From the NCBI GenBank assembly GCA_002633005.1, contig NMRA01000545.1:36654-91750 (forward strand): a DNA stretch of 55,097 nt, written 5' to 3'. The position numbers and the translations under genes are program-made. Below the pieces are notes generated by a model. It saw only the letters and a program-made list of their open reading frames with translations. It searched no databases and had not been told where the DNA came from. Positions 1-11,689 of the stretch are shown here, in pieces (the first letter of the stretch is position 1; every line of letters begins with the position of its first letter). Origin of the DNA: Phoronis australis. Taxonomy: Eukaryota > Phoronida > Phoronidae.

Positions 1-700
1 AACGACTATGCTCACGCACAAGCCTACTCCCTACCTTTAAAGTGTTTCATAATAAGCGCTCACTGATCTATTAAAAGTCCTCCCTTAAATTTTGAGAATT
101 TCCAATTAAGCGCCCACAGTTCAAGCTAGCGCCCATCATTGCGCACTACAAACGACCGCGTGTGGTTTAAAATTGACACGCAGTTTATATGGTGTGTGTC
201 ACTTTCATTTTACACAACTTCAGTTTTCTAAAACGTCTTTTCACAACATGTAAAAACCAAATCCCGGCTTTGTTTTATACCTCGGAAAGAAAATTAACAC
301 TAGTGACATGCGTGTCGTTTTGCGACTGACCTATTTTTCCCGTACTTGGAAGGTATTGAAGAGCAAACTCGCGATTATCCGAGTTAGTTTGAATCGTTAA
401 CGACTTTGATGACGGCCAGTGAGAAGACCAGATCTAACAAAATCCCGGATACTTTTTCAACGGGCATTTTCTCCCTTTTCACATCGCAAATTTAGCTACT
501 CGAATGCACGAGTCAGTTAGAGAGCACTGATTCAACTTTCACGCCGGCAACTTGCCTTGCGCTCTAGAGACTTTCAATGGCGGTCGTGAAGAACAGTAAG
601 GCCGTACCTGCATGAATGAAGTCAATTTTGAAATCCGAAATTTGTGAGTATTTAACGCTGCAGGTAAGAGCATAATCTAAACATTTTCCCGATGATCTAA
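1..700. other. Intergenic, no gene seen
   Basis: No coding exon or RNA gene recognised. Around 50-145 the motif AAGCGC(C/T)CA recurs at irregular spacing, resembling repeats near 16610 and 23140, so part of this may be an old dispersed repeat. Confidence 0.4.
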
Positions 701-724
701 AAAATCTGTTTTGGCGCGTAAAAA

Positions 725-840
725 TGGCGGGAAAATTTTGCGACCTGGCATTTACGAATGCGAGCTGGATTTTGAAAATGCGACCTGGGATTTTGGCTAG
801 GTCGCAAAATGCGACCTGGCGATTTTATTAGCGTCGAGCC
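725..840. repeat. Short GCGACCTGG repeat with internal palindrome
   Basis: The motif GCGACCTGG/GCGAGCTGG followed by ATTT occurs four times in about 90 bases. An inverted copy creates a perfect 8-bp stem (AGGTCGCA / TGCGACCT) around position 800-820. It directly abuts the truncated end of the Penelope-like RT fragment, so it may mark an insertion junction. Confidence 0.6.
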
Positions 841-1454
841 CTGCGGAGTACCGGGTTTATGGGTTTTCGGTAACCCATACATTTTAACAGGTTGTGAACC
901 AGTAGGGCGGATACTATCATAAGTGTCCTGATAATGGTATTGTTACGTTTCAAGTTGTAAACATATGACTGAAGTCAGGATTCATGTTTAACAGTGGGAT
1001 CATGACTCAGTTTAGAGAATTTGGTCTGGTCAGAAACAATGTCATTCATTTTGTAGATGTAATCTATTTTATCAAGTATGACGACACCATTCCCTTTGTC
1101 TGTATGGCAAATAACAGTTTGAGGGTCATGATGTAGATTTTTCAAAGCTGCTAACTCATTAGAGGAGAGGTTTTGTTCCGGTTGCTGTCTGTAGTTGTAG
1201 ATGTAGCGATAACATAGTTCACGCAGCCAGTGTTTGATCCGATTCTTGTCTGTAGTGATGTGACCTTGCAGACTATGATAAAGCGTTTCAAAGCTGGTTT
1301 TAACGCCAATATTGTCAAGCTGTCGTGGAGGATGACTGAATTTTAGCCCTCTGCTGAGAAGCATAGTTTCATCATCAGTGAGAGTAAGTGAGGATAGATT
1401 CACAACTTTAAAAATATCAATGTTATTACCATTCTGACCATGCTTGACTTTCAA
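840..1454 (-). pseudogene. Penelope-like element reverse transcriptase fragment
   Basis: Two minus-strand open patches (1454-975 and 882-840) read like the N-terminal part of a Penelope-like retroelement RT. The first has the conserved block HTDKGNGVVILDKIDYI followed by a D-x-TKF-x-KL segment. The second begins YGLPKTHKPG, the lead-in to the first RT palm motif of this family. Between them the frame is interrupted by a stop. After the KPG block the sequence runs into an unrelated repeat, so the catalytic YxDD core is absent. It is a dead 5' fragment, not an expressed gene. Family assignment rests on these motifs; the subfamily is not resolvable. Confidence 0.75.
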
Positions 1455-1744
1455 TTTTAAAGTTCGTGCTTCTGTTCTGGCCTAAATGAAATGTAATTAA
1501 CGAACAAGTTTCTAGTTTTATGCACTTTATTCTAATGTATTATTACTGAACGTGTCTGTTCAGTGTCAGTTTTGCTCAAAACATTATCTACCTGCCAGTT
1601 GATAAATTTAAGTATGATCTCCTTATGAAATCAACTAAACCATTTCATTAAGTAGTCTGTCACGGTTCTTGCAGACCAACGATAACACGTTGATACTGAT
1701 GTAAGATATACATACACTTAAAACCAATTCAGTTCAGTATTAAC
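1455..1744. other. Intergenic, nothing recognised
   Basis: A+T-rich stretch between a Penelope-like fragment and a short candidate exon. No motif or repeat stands out. Confidence 0.4.
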
Positions 1745-1823
1745 ATGGACGGTGAGAGACGTTGCATGACTTGCAACGAACCTTTTAAAAAGCCAAAACG
1801 CCACCTAAAGACATTGAAATATG
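1745..1823 (+). CDS. Candidate orphan first exon with CxxC...H motif
   Basis: An ATG in good context (AACATGG) opens a 26-codon frame with two cysteines (RRCMTCNEPF) and then a basic stretch with a histidine (KPKRHLKT), ending at a consensus donor (G then GTAAGC). This looks like a short initial coding exon encoding half of a zinc-binding knuckle. No downstream exon was identified; a LINE fragment starts within about 50 bases. It may be the severed first exon of a host gene or of a transposon. Read without splicing, the frame closes at 1860 after a further CT-H-WRC stretch. Function unknown. Confidence 0.3.
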
Positions 1824-1869
1824 GTAAGCGTAACCATAAATGGCGTTGCACGAAAACATAGGTACATAT

Positions 1870-2860
1870 TTGCTTCTCCGTGCTGTAATTGATCTGTCTA
1901 AGGCTTTTGATTGCCTCCCCCATGAGCTCCTTGTTGCCAAACTAAAAGCCTATGACTGCACATTGAATACATGTAACTTCATAATGTCCTATCTCAGTGA
2001 TAGAAGGATGAGAGTGAAAATTGGCTCCACTGTGAGTGACTGGTTAAATGTCCCCAAGGGCGATCCTCAAGGGTCTGTCTTAGGCCCCATGTTATTCAAC
2101 ATTTTTATCAGTGATATATTTTACGCTATAAGCAGTCACTGTAAGTTATATAATTACGCTGATGACAATACCCTCTTGCAAGCAGGCTCTTCTCTATCTG
2201 CAGTTCACCTCAGCCTCAAGGTAGCTGGGCAGATGGCAATGGATTGGTTCTCCTCTAATGGAATGGCTGTAAACCATTGATGTTATTTGCTAAAAATCTT
2301 CTAAACAGATCAATGCCTTGTTCCGTTTTCGTAATGTTTTAGGCACTAACAGTAAGCTTAAGTTATATTACGCATTTATAAGATCCTATTTTAATCACTG
2401 CCCCCTCGTTTGGCACCTATGTGGAATACAGAAAAGTAGGAAAATGGAAAAGATACAACACTGTACTTTAAAATTTGTGTTCAATAACAGTGAGTCAAGC
2501 TACTCATAACTCTTAGATAAGGCTAGGAGCTGCTCTCTAACTAGTTGGCGGATGAAATGCTTATCTATTGAAGTACTCAAAAATGTTCATGTTATTTGAC
2601 CCTGTCCTTTCTCAGGAAAGCTTGAATTTAGAGAGTCTGGATATAGTCTCAGAGGTGAAAACTGTCTCTTTGTGAAACGCTTTAATACCATGACTTACAG
2701 GTGTAACTCAATCTCCAATAAAGGTACTTTGCTGTGGAACTCATTGCCATCAGTAATGAGACAATGTACTGCCTTAAAGGAATTTGCCACTCTTGCTCAT
2801 GATTTTTTCTCTGAGATCTGCTCTTGTGAAAACTGCTACGGATGTCTACACGCTCCGTAA
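1870..2860 (+). pseudogene. CR1/Jockey-type LINE reverse transcriptase fragment
   Basis: Degenerate plus-strand RT coding region in three pieces. Piece one (about 1870-2277) has the palm A block DLSKAFDCLPHELL, the B/C region GDPQGSVLGPMLFN (normally GVPQGS; Val is Asp here), and the catalytic box as YADDNTL. Piece two (2318-2509) matches the thumb region (KLKLYYAFIRSYF ... CPLVW). Piece three (2672-2860) matches the C-terminal LLWNSLP tail. Stops and frame changes separate the pieces, so it is inactive. The endonuclease domain and 5' half are missing, as expected for a 5'-truncated LINE copy. Motif order supports a CR1/Jockey-like clade; the exact clade is uncertain. Confidence 0.85.
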
Positions 2861-2884
2861 CATGTATTCTGGAGTTCCGAATAG

Positions 2885-3350
2885 TTGCAGAGACAGCAAT
2901 AATAGTATAGACTAGAAAATTTCACGATTTTTAATAATAGTAGAGACTAATAAAAGTGTAGACCCAACATCTTTGCCACTAGAAAAGTAGAATAATAGTA
3001 TAGACCGGAAATTTGTCGGAAAAAATTAATGATAGTATAGAATGGAATAATGGTATGACGGCAAATTTGTGGAAATTTAAACATACGTAGTATAGACTGG
3101 AATAATGATATTGATTACAAATTTAAGTAAAATCTAATAATGATATAGAAAGGAATAATGCAAAACAGCAAATTCTAAGGAACAATGGTATAGACGGGAA
3201 ATTTTTGGAAAATTAAAAATAATATAGACTAGAATAATAACATTGATTACAAATTTGCGTAAAATTTAGTTACGGTAGATGGAAATAATAGGAAGTACAA
3301 AATCTAATAATGATGTAGATGGGATTGGAATAATAGTGCAAAGAAGCATA
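2885..3350. repeat. Degenerate AT-rich array (AATAATRGTATAGAC)
   Basis: About a dozen imperfect copies of AATAATAGTATAGAC followed by GGAAATTTGT-like spacers, with irregular 30-45 bp spacing. A related stretch reappears at 5650-5700 (CGTATAGACCGG), so the 3.35-5.65 kb block may lie between two outposts of one array or be an insertion into it. Confidence 0.7.
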
Positions 3351-4074
3351 TTCTTTCTGACTTACCGCCGCTTTAAGTATTTTTTTCAAAGAAAAACTTT
3401 TAAATTGAACATAGCAAATTATTGCAGTGGTGTATCCACCCATGCCATAACATAGTACAGTGAAGTGGAATAAAGTGTCATTGCTAAAACAAAGACTATT
3501 CGTTTATTCAATAACTTTAAATGGAAGTCTATATAGATGTGTTTCAAACAGCATGCATTATCATTTTACTCAAAAATCAATGTGACATTCATACTAGAGA
3601 TGCCAATGTCGACTAAGTCCAAAAATTATAACAAGGAGGTAAAGATTTCAGCAGCAACGTCCAGTCTTCCATGAAGCCGACAGTCTGAATAAAGACAATA
3701 AAGTGTCTAGGTAAAACGAGTCGCATTTTTATCATACATGTTCCTGACAGTCGAGCCTTTGTTTCTCTCAATCTCATGTCTTGCACAACGTTCATAGTCA
3801 ATACCCTCGTAATGTTAGTCAGAATTCGACGTCAAAAAGTCGGTACAGCCAAAATTTTACGCGGCCAGAAATTGAGATTTCGTGCAGAATTGCCCAACAT
3901 TCGAGTCCACAACCACAACTATGTCCACCATCTTGAATATCTAATTAGGTATTAGAAACAATCCGATTCAGGTGCGCTTTTCCATTTATTTGGACGGGAG
4001 AGCAAGAAGAAATCAATTTCAATAGATATCAACTGGATTGTCGAACGTTAGCAACTATATTTCAAGATTGCCAC

Positions 4075-4383
4075 AAGTCCCTTCTTCCTGTTCATAAAAC
4101 AATCTATTCTCAAGTTTGTAGCGAATTGTAAAACTGCTGATGTCCGATGTTGTCGGTAACTTGTTGGCACCTGGTTCTTTAGGTTGATTGAAAGGTTCGG
4201 CACCGTTCATTAACTGCACGGGTATTTGCGCTTCGTTGACTAGCCGCGTTATCACCATGGTCCGTATGTGTAGCTGGATTATTTGTCGTACCAGCATCTG
4301 AATCAATGTCTGTATCTGGAACATCTCTCGGTTTGTAAAATAATCCTGGAATTCTTTTAGGCCTTTGCGCGGCAGACAACATG
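4075..4383 (-). pseudogene. Unrecognised coding-like patch
   Basis: On the minus strand an ATG at 4383 opens MLSAAQRPKRIPGLFYKPRD and continues through an acidic, Asn/Thr/Asp-rich stretch. A second overlapping frame continues with protein-like composition (FNQPKEPGANKLPTTSD, then a YKLENRLFYEQEEG-type ending). The two frames together would need one frameshift or a splice near 4210. I recognise no domain. It could be a decayed gene or transposon exon, or chance. Confidence 0.25.
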
Positions 4384-5639
4384 ATCTCAAGTATGTAGAA
4401 TGCGCATGTCAATGATGACACTAGCTGTGCAAAATCCTGGAATTACTCACCGGGAAACGCAAACTTCGGGGACAGACACAGTGAAGAGTTGTTACGGCTT
4501 GCCAGTTTTTCACAGGGTGCAATCATAAATATTGGATTACCCAAAGAAACTCGTCGAAAGCGTTTTTATTCATAAGTATATTAAGCTGCCGGTAACACTG
4601 ATCGGATCTGTGTCACGGGGCACGCGGAATATTGAAAAATGCACTTTTTGTGCATTAAATTCATCATTTCTGAAATTACTGATAGCCTATTTCTTTGAGC
4701 GACTGCTGACCAGCCATTAATATTAAAAGAAGTGGTCATCATTTCAAGCTTTTTAAATTTTGCCAACACTTTCTTAATTCTGACCGATCCTGTCGAACCC
4801 GTCCAAAATAACATTCTGGCCATCCAGAACACACCCGCTGCGTAAACCCTTGCTTGGGAGTCCGATTATTTATGCTTTGAAACATACAGTTGTATATTTT
4901 AGCGAATAAAATCTTTTAATGTGTATGACATCTGACTTCCGTGCGTAACGCGGAGTCGTATATAGCTCTTCTAAATTTGTTAAATGCACGACACATTTCA
5001 TTGTTCACAGTCTTTATTCCGTTACTTTCATACTTTCGGAACAAAACTCTACTCTCAACTGAACATAGATACAGTAACTGACCTATCGACATAATTAAAA
5101 GACACACGATATTTCAAAACATACTTGTTTCATTCTCAAGTGAAGATAAAATGACGTAGTAATGCCACCACAGAGTAGTGGGACACGGCGGGTGTGAAAT
5201 ACTGCAAAGAATGACTAATGAAAGTCACGCAAACAAGTGTAACGTGCGGTGGACCCTGTTTGCTGCTCATTCAAAACAGGCTTCTCAAAAGCAATTAAAA
5301 GGGACTCTAATACTTTCAAACGCAGCACATCTTGCTCCAGGTAGCGAATTGACGTTTTTTCCACAATTTCTTGACGGGTGATTTTACGTGCGTGGCATTG
5401 CAGAAAATGATTTTGAATGGCGCCATTTTGAAGATGCATGGATAACCGATGAACTCTAAACTGAGTGACTCGTGGTCTAGAGGTTTAGAGCAACTTAAGA
5501 GCAAATTATCCACTTCTTACGACCAAGATACGATACCCGGTGTCATCAACAAATTTGTGATGAATGAAACAAGAATTGAGAACTTGCTGAATCAAATAAT
5601 CGTGGAGAGCGGAAAAAGGTTAGAAAATTAATAAACGTA

Positions 5640-5700
5640 GATACAAGAATAAGCGTCGTATAGACCGGAAAACGAGTGAAAAAAATAATCGTATAGATAT
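5640..5700. repeat. Outlying copies of the ATAGTATAGAC array
   Basis: Two imperfect units (CGTATAGACCGGAAAACGAG and CGTATAGATATG) match the array at 2885-3350. Confidence 0.5.
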
Positions 5701-5937
5701 GACTATTCGGAATTAGAGAGTATGTGTACTTTTGTATTTATATTTATGTTTAAGTTCTGTATATTCTCTGTACTGTAGAATTGGTTTTTTTTTTGGTTCT
5801 GTATTTTCATTTTGTAGATTTTAAATTTGTCGATAGTAGCACTTGTGCTAACGTTTCATTGTTAAATCTCACCGACTTTTAAATAAAGATTATTACTACT
5901 GCTACTACTGAATGAAATGAAATTGATAGTATCGTCG

Positions 5938-6540
5938 GAGGTCCTAAAGTCGTGAGTGCCCGAAAGTCGTGAGTGCCCTAAAGTCGTGAACCATCTTATT
6001 TCCTCTTCTGCGCGGTCCCACAACATCTAGCGTTGAAGTTTCCAGCTTTCATCTGCTTAGGAACGTCAAACGAGTACCCGGACATGTTGATATTCAAAAT
6101 ATGATAACAAACAGTGAATGAGTGGCTTCTTTTTTCAAATGTATCTTAAAAACAGCATATTTCACTTATCCATTTTTTGAGCATTTTCAGAATATATTCT
6201 TGAAAATATACATCGTTCAGATTTGCTCAAACACACGCTCCAGGGGTAGCTTGAACAATGTATCAAAATTTCCACAGTCGATCAAGTTTTGTAAAGCCAA
6301 AGCAATAAAATACAGAGAGATAATTGAACCTGGGTTCTTAACGTTTTATGTTAACATCCTCATTGAAAATGTCTGTGCACATCGGAATTGGGTGCAAAAC
6401 ACTTTGCAATTTATTTCAATTGAAACTGAATTAATAAACGTTTTTATGTCGTTTAGAATAACTGTAAGCACTGTAGTTGACTTGTGTGGCCTTACTTCAT
6501 GCATTTCCGTCTAAACGAAACGGTCACGACTTTAGGGCCT
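5938..6540. mobile_element. Non-autonomous DNA element with CCTAAAGTCGTGA ends
   Basis: The left end carries three tandem CCTAAAGTCGTGA-type units (about 5942-5992). The right end carries one inverted unit (TCACGACTTTAGGGCCT, 6522-6540), giving terminal inverted repeats of about 17 bp around a roughly 600 bp body. The body has one 130-codon open frame (6122-6514) that I do not recognise. No convincing target-site duplication is visible, so superfamily is undetermined. Confidence 0.55.
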
Positions 6541-6990
6541 CATTCAAAATGGCCGGCGATATGAGCGACCGTTTCCAAACTCTGTTTACGGAGACAAACA
6601 CAGGTTAAGACTAGAAAAACACGTATATTTGTGAAGGCTAATAAATGTCCATGACATCACATGAGCAGTTGCTAACGGACATTGGGTAGTATGACAATCA
6701 GCTACGTTTTATGCTTATATTCGTGACTTTAGGTCACTGGAGTCTACGACTCCAGCAGAAATGTAAAACACGACTACGAGTAGGAAATCAATCTTACTCG
6801 TATTATTCGATCGGACGCAGAGTGGACGGTTTTATTTGGCTGTCCCACCTGTATATAACCACAGATCTGTCTGTAGAAGGGACTTCAATAATTTAACTGT
6901 TGATGCACCGAATTGATTTGAATTAAATCACACGTCAACATGGATAAATTTAAAGGTATAACACGGATGTTATTAATTATGTGCCTGTCA
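6541..6990. other. Intergenic, nothing recognised
   Basis: No gene, repeat or RNA identified. Confidence 0.4.
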
Positions 6991-7108
6991 GGATCTTTGT
7001 GACTCTAACATGCTTCTTTATGTTGGTGATGCCGTTGTTCCATGTATAACTTCCATTAAACTACTTGGCTTTGACTTTAAGCTAACATTCCATCAATATG
7101 TTGATGAG

Positions 7109-7270
7109 CTATATGTGTCATGGCAGACGGCACTAGTCGGATTTAGCGGTCCCTTATTTAGAGAACCAGGCAATCACTGAATAACGGGCCCGTTATTTAG
7201 TAGATGAACTGGTTCTCTAAATGAGGGACCACTATATCCGATCAGTGCCATGATGGCAGCTACGCATATA
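7109..7270. mobile_element. Fold-back MITE, family A copy 1
   Basis: Arms of about 60 bp pair across a short centre: GGTCCCTTATTTAGAGAACC on the left against GGTTCTCTAAATGAGGGACC on the right, extended outward by CACTAGTCGGAT / ATCCGATCAGTG and TATATG / CATATA. Other copies sit at 23983, 28252 and 47812. Non-coding. Inserted into a LINE remnant. Confidence 0.75.
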
Positions 7271-7678
7271 TCAAATTATTGTCTCCGTAGTTTTATTGAC
7301 CAGGCAACAAGTTAAAACTTTTTCATACTTTTGTTAGATATTGAAGTACTGTCTACTTGTTTGACATTTAAGGGGTGTTGTACGAGGCAGAAAAATAGAC
7401 AAGATTGACAAAATTGACAGGATTGAGTTTCATGCCCTCATGCTAGCGTTTAATGATTACCCGTCCTCGTATTCAGCTTTACTATCAAAGGCTAAGTCTG
7501 TTCCATTTGTGGCTCATCGAATGATTTGTCTAGCTTTAGATATATTTGAATACATCCACCTTGTTGGCTTAGGTCCTTTAGATTGCTTAGTATTGCGTCA
7601 ATTACCCTACAACTTCTAAATTCGTTCCTCTGCTTTCGTCTAAAACTCTATACACAATCCAGGTGTCTCTGCTGTGCG

Positions 7679-8068
7679 TGAACTTAGAATCCTGCTTAAT
7701 CTTAAGATGCGTGAACTTGGAATACACGAGGAAACTTGACAAGTTCACTCAAATAATCATGTTTACATTGATAAAAATTTGCACTGCACTAAATCAAATT
7801 ACATGTTAATAAAATGACACAAAGTTTAACTAGTCTTTTTTCAACTATTGGCAATCTTATTCACTAAACAACACTTGATTTAACCATTCACATACTCCTC
7901 CGATTCTCTGATACAAGTTACGGTGAAAAGGAAAGTGGGTGATTATGAGGCCAGTAATTACAAAAATTCTTTATACTTAACAAAAAAATTCACCTGATTG
8001 CCCAAATGAATATTCAATTCCAAGTTCACGCATACGCGATCTTGAAATTAAGTAGGATTCCAAGTTCA
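7679..8068. mobile_element. MITE with TGAACTTRGAATCC termini
   Basis: Left end TGAACTTAGAATCCTGCTTA and right end (reverse complement) TGAACTTGGAATCCTACTTA form imperfect TIRs of about 50 bp. Each TIR contains a second internal copy of GCGTGAACTTGGAAT. The 390 bp element is non-coding and sits inside a LINE. A target duplication is not obvious. Confidence 0.7.
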
Positions 8069-8319
8069 TGGACAGCATTTCTCTGTCGAACAAACTGCCT
8101 GAATCAATTAGAAGTTACAATGATCTGACATGGTTTCGACTTTTCAAAGAGAAGACTGTGAGTACCAAAACTGAATCCAGAGATGTACACAAGAACCCTC
8201 TAGAGGCAGATAGGAGTAATACTCTCCCAAATAAAAGCAGAATTGCCCCGGCTGGCGATGCGTTATCAGACAAAAGAAACAATAAAAAGCTAGATTTTGG
8301 TGCGTAAATATGTGGGAAA

Positions 8320-11300
8320 AGTGCCAAATTATCAATAAGTTTGTTGCCAAAAAATAAGCGGTGAAAAATTAAGGAAGGTTGAGCAACTCGGATTTGAAAT
8401 TGTGTTTTGCGAGTGAGTTTTCGTCTCAAGTCGACTAAGGCTGCATTAGTTTGATATTTGGGAGCCGACACTCACTAAATGGTATCCTGCTTCATAGTCA
8501 CGTGAACTTTCCAAAATAGGATCACGATTATTTTCCAAAATTCTGTTATGTAGTCACATGACTTGCCAGTGTTAGCTCATCAGAAGCAATCGTGTACAGC
8601 TATTAATTTAAGTTTAATTTTCCCGTGACACCATTGTTTCGAATATGAATTTTGGACTTGGACACACCACTCTTCAGCATTATTGGAGTGCGAACACATC
8701 TTTTGTTTCAACCAGTTTCTAATCCTGGTGTGCAAGACCAGCGGAGTTGACATTTTTACCTCATTATTGAAAGTGTCCAAGTTTCATGCAAACAAGAGCT
8801 ATGTGTCTAGCAAAGTGAGATTTAAGTTGGTTGACTAAGCATGTTGCAGTGGTTAAGGTAGGTGTATATACTGGTCAAATCTCCAAGTTCCTAAATAAAA
8901 TGAGTAAAAAGGGAGTTAGACATGACTCTGAAAGTGACAAAAATCAAAAAAAAAGTTTTGTAGTTCGCTTCAAAAAATTCAATTTTACCTCGAATTTTTT
9001 TTTCAAAATGCACAGGGATTATCATCAACTGTTTCCTTACGCAATATTCTACATATACGTACCAAATATATGTACAAAATCATTATGATCTTGATTTTGC
9101 AGCATTTTTTGCGTGTGAGTTGGGGGAAGCACGCCACTTTTTGTCATTTGGTCACTTTCCATCTAATAACTAAAAATCTGGTCCATGTAGCAAAAAACCC
9201 TGGCACGCAATTTTACTTCAGTCCTAGAGGATTTCAAATTTGCAAATTTCGTAAAAATTGACCCACGTGTTGCGGTAAAATAGGCCCGAGAATCTTGTCA
9301 CTATCCTGAAATCACGAGCCGAGAAAAACGGCTTTGAAGTTAAGCGGTCATCGATTGCCACTTGAGATCAAATTTCGTTCAGAATGCGTGGTCATTATGT
9401 TCCAATTTTTGTTGAAGTACTAGAAATAAAGCTGATATTTACTTCATGTTTAGAAAATGTGACATACCAGTGTTTGTTTACAGCGTAATTTTAATCATTT
9501 TTTCGAACTTGTGAAGCACGACAGATGACCAAAACAAATATGGCTGTCACGTGGGCGGAGCTTAGCGTTGATCTATTGTCTGCTGTACTGGTGTGCCAAC
9601 CACACATTAAAACCATGTGTTGATTGTTTATACGATTCATCTGAACTCTCCACTCAGTGTTGTAAAAGACTCTCTAACTATATTACACAAACCTATTTGT
9701 TAGTATTCCAATATTATCATCAACCAATATCTGTGTTATATCAAATCGCTGTGTTACTGTCTACATAACAATGTTGGTGATGAGGATAAAGAACTACTTT
9801 CATAGTAATGGTTCAACATTTTTACGTGCCTGTACTGAATGTACTTTGGGATAAGAAAATATGACTTTCTACACAAATAGCGTCGCTTGGGTGAGATTCT
9901 CAAGTTACCAAAGTTTCTTGTATTGCTTTCCTCTAAAATTGTATAATATCAGGGATACGTTTGAATCTATGCACTAGAAACATTTTGTTATGTTGAACAC
10001 TGGGTCATTTGATTCTCTAATTCTTTGGGGTACGGCCAGTGACAAGTTAAAAAATCCCCTGAGTTTGACAGCCGAGTTTCTCCACGGCGCGTTCCCAACA
10101 CATAAGCACGGTTTATCTGCTAAGACTCTACTCTGACAGTATGTAGTTGTCCATGTGTTGCGCGCGCGGCATGTCTTCACAGCGCATGCATGCACTCTCA
10201 CCACCCATGCGATGCTCAGCATCCTCTCGCAAGACACCTCACCTTACCAGCTTTTCTTGTACACGCACAATTTCTGCACTGACTCCTCAAGCTGAGTGCA
10301 GTGATGGCTTCGGTAGGACTTCGCGTACTCAACTTAATTTTTTGCAGATAGACAAACAGGCTCTGAGGCTCGGAACAGGAGCTTGTTCACCATTTCACTA
10401 CCAACTTTCACATGGTCAAAAATAGAATTATTTTATTCTTGGTCTTGCTACAACATCCATATCAGCTGGTACAGCACTCTCGATTGCCCGGTTACGCAAT
10501 GTTTGTTGGCAGGGTTAGATTAGAGCTAGTGTCCTTGTATAAGCTCCGCCCCAGTTGTCAGTCACTGAGCTGTTGAGCACTCAAGCCATATGACTTACTG
10601 AGGCTTGGTCAAATATAGCTAAAAAACAACTTTGGATTTTCAGAATGATTTTATTTTTCTTCAGTATACTGTGCATCAAGAATTAAAGATTAGAATGACA
10701 TAAAATGTAAAAAAGTCAAAATTAATTTTTTTGTGTATCCACCTACCTTAAGACTCTGTTGTTTACATCATGCCATGCAGCACAGGAATGCCAGGTCAAA
10801 GGTCAACAAGGATCTGATGTGGAAGCCTGTTGTATTGTCTTATTTGAATTATAGTCTACGTAATTATCTTGTGCACCTGTTACATTGTACTTTGAATTCA
10901 TTGTCAGAGATAATAAAGTGATCTCACCATAGAGGTGGTCATTGTGGGGAGGGAAGATTTACATCTTTGGTATTCCTATCCATGTTGGGCTGTAATCAAC
11001 AAAGAATGCAAGCGAAACATTTAATTTTGTTATTGTCCTTGATTGGAAGAATTTTATTTGCAGTACCTCTCTCAGTGAATTCTTTCTGTCAGCTAAGTGC
11101 CCACTCTGTAGCTTCAAAAGTCATTCTAAAAGAATCAGCTGATGTCTGGCTGCCATTCTTGGTTTAAGACACACCCTTTGAGGTTTAAGTGCCTTAACAG
11201 CCAAATGATTTTAAAAATACTTTGGAGGCATGGGACTTATTTTTTTTTGTAGAACGCATGTGACTAAGAGCCTTGCTAGACATACCTGAATCAGTGCTAT

Positions 11301-11320
11301 CATTGTGTCTCTCCCATTAG
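8320..11320. other. Intergenic, no gene recognised
   Basis: Several short open frames occur on both strands, but none has recognisable domains or credible splice context. Around 10060-10310 the sequence is locally C-rich with GCGCGC and ATGCATGC tracts. The N-terminal exon of the TPRA1-like gene could be anywhere in this stretch or further left; I could not find it. Confidence 0.35.
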
Positions 11321-11684
11321 TCCCGTTTAGACATCAATTTTTGGCCCGGGGCAACTGACACGGAGCAAATTGACCCATGTCAAGTGACCGTTTCGACACA
11401 CAACTCACTAACCGTGGCTAGACGGAAATTGCAGGCTGGAAAGACTGGATCGCACATGCGCAGGTTTACAAACGACAAGATCCTTTCCGCCTTGCCCCAG
11501 TTTCGCGTTTAGACATATAATTGACACGGAGTAAGATGTTCGGATGCAAACTGCTCTACGTCACAAACAGGTGGCAAAATTTGTCACCACGGTATCAGTT
11601 TGCTTCGTGTCTGTCCCGTTTACACACTGGAACAAGTCGTTCCGTGTCAGCTGATCCGTGTCAACTTTTGAAGTGTAAACGGCA
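11321..11684. mobile_element. MITE-like element with CCGTTTA(G/C)AC ends
   Basis: Left end TCCCGTTTAGACATCAATTT; right end reads TGCCGTTTACACTTCAAAAG on the opposite strand. CCGTTTA/CGTTTA(G/C)ACA followed by GACACGGA-type blocks also recurs internally at about 11505 and 11610, giving subterminal repeats. Non-coding; superfamily unknown; no clear target duplication. Confidence 0.6.
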
Positions 11685-11689
11685 CTTTT

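Larger units (their letters stand above)
3351..5937. other. Intergenic, few weak coding patches
   Basis: Apart from the candidate coding patch at 4075-4383, I see no gene. An open frame at 5449-5631 (plus) has protein-like composition (ending RIENLLNQIIVESGKRLEN) but no homology I recognise and no clear splice sites. 5650-5700 holds two copies of the motif of the upstream AT-rich array. Confidence 0.35.
7000..8165 (+). pseudogene. Second CR1-type LINE 3' fragment, interrupted twice
   Basis: Three plus-strand patches in correct LINE order: about 7010-7108 (ITSIKLLGFDFKLTFHQYVD, the post-RT segment), about 7425-7615 (FNDYPSSYSALLSKAKSVPF, then RMICLALDIFEYI, the thumb/C-terminal segment) and 8077-8165 (LSNKLPESIRSYNDLTWFR, the extreme C terminus). 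The gaps are filled by a fold-back element (7109-7270) and by a TIR element (7679-8068) that abuts the C-terminal patch. Frame breaks make it inactive. Relative ages are readable: the LINE came first, the two DNA elements later. Confidence 0.75.

Noticed and set aside
8068-8471. Overlapping open frames on both strands
   Set aside because: Only the first part of the plus frame (LPESIRSYNDL) is meaningful, as the C terminus of a LINE; the rest is chance.
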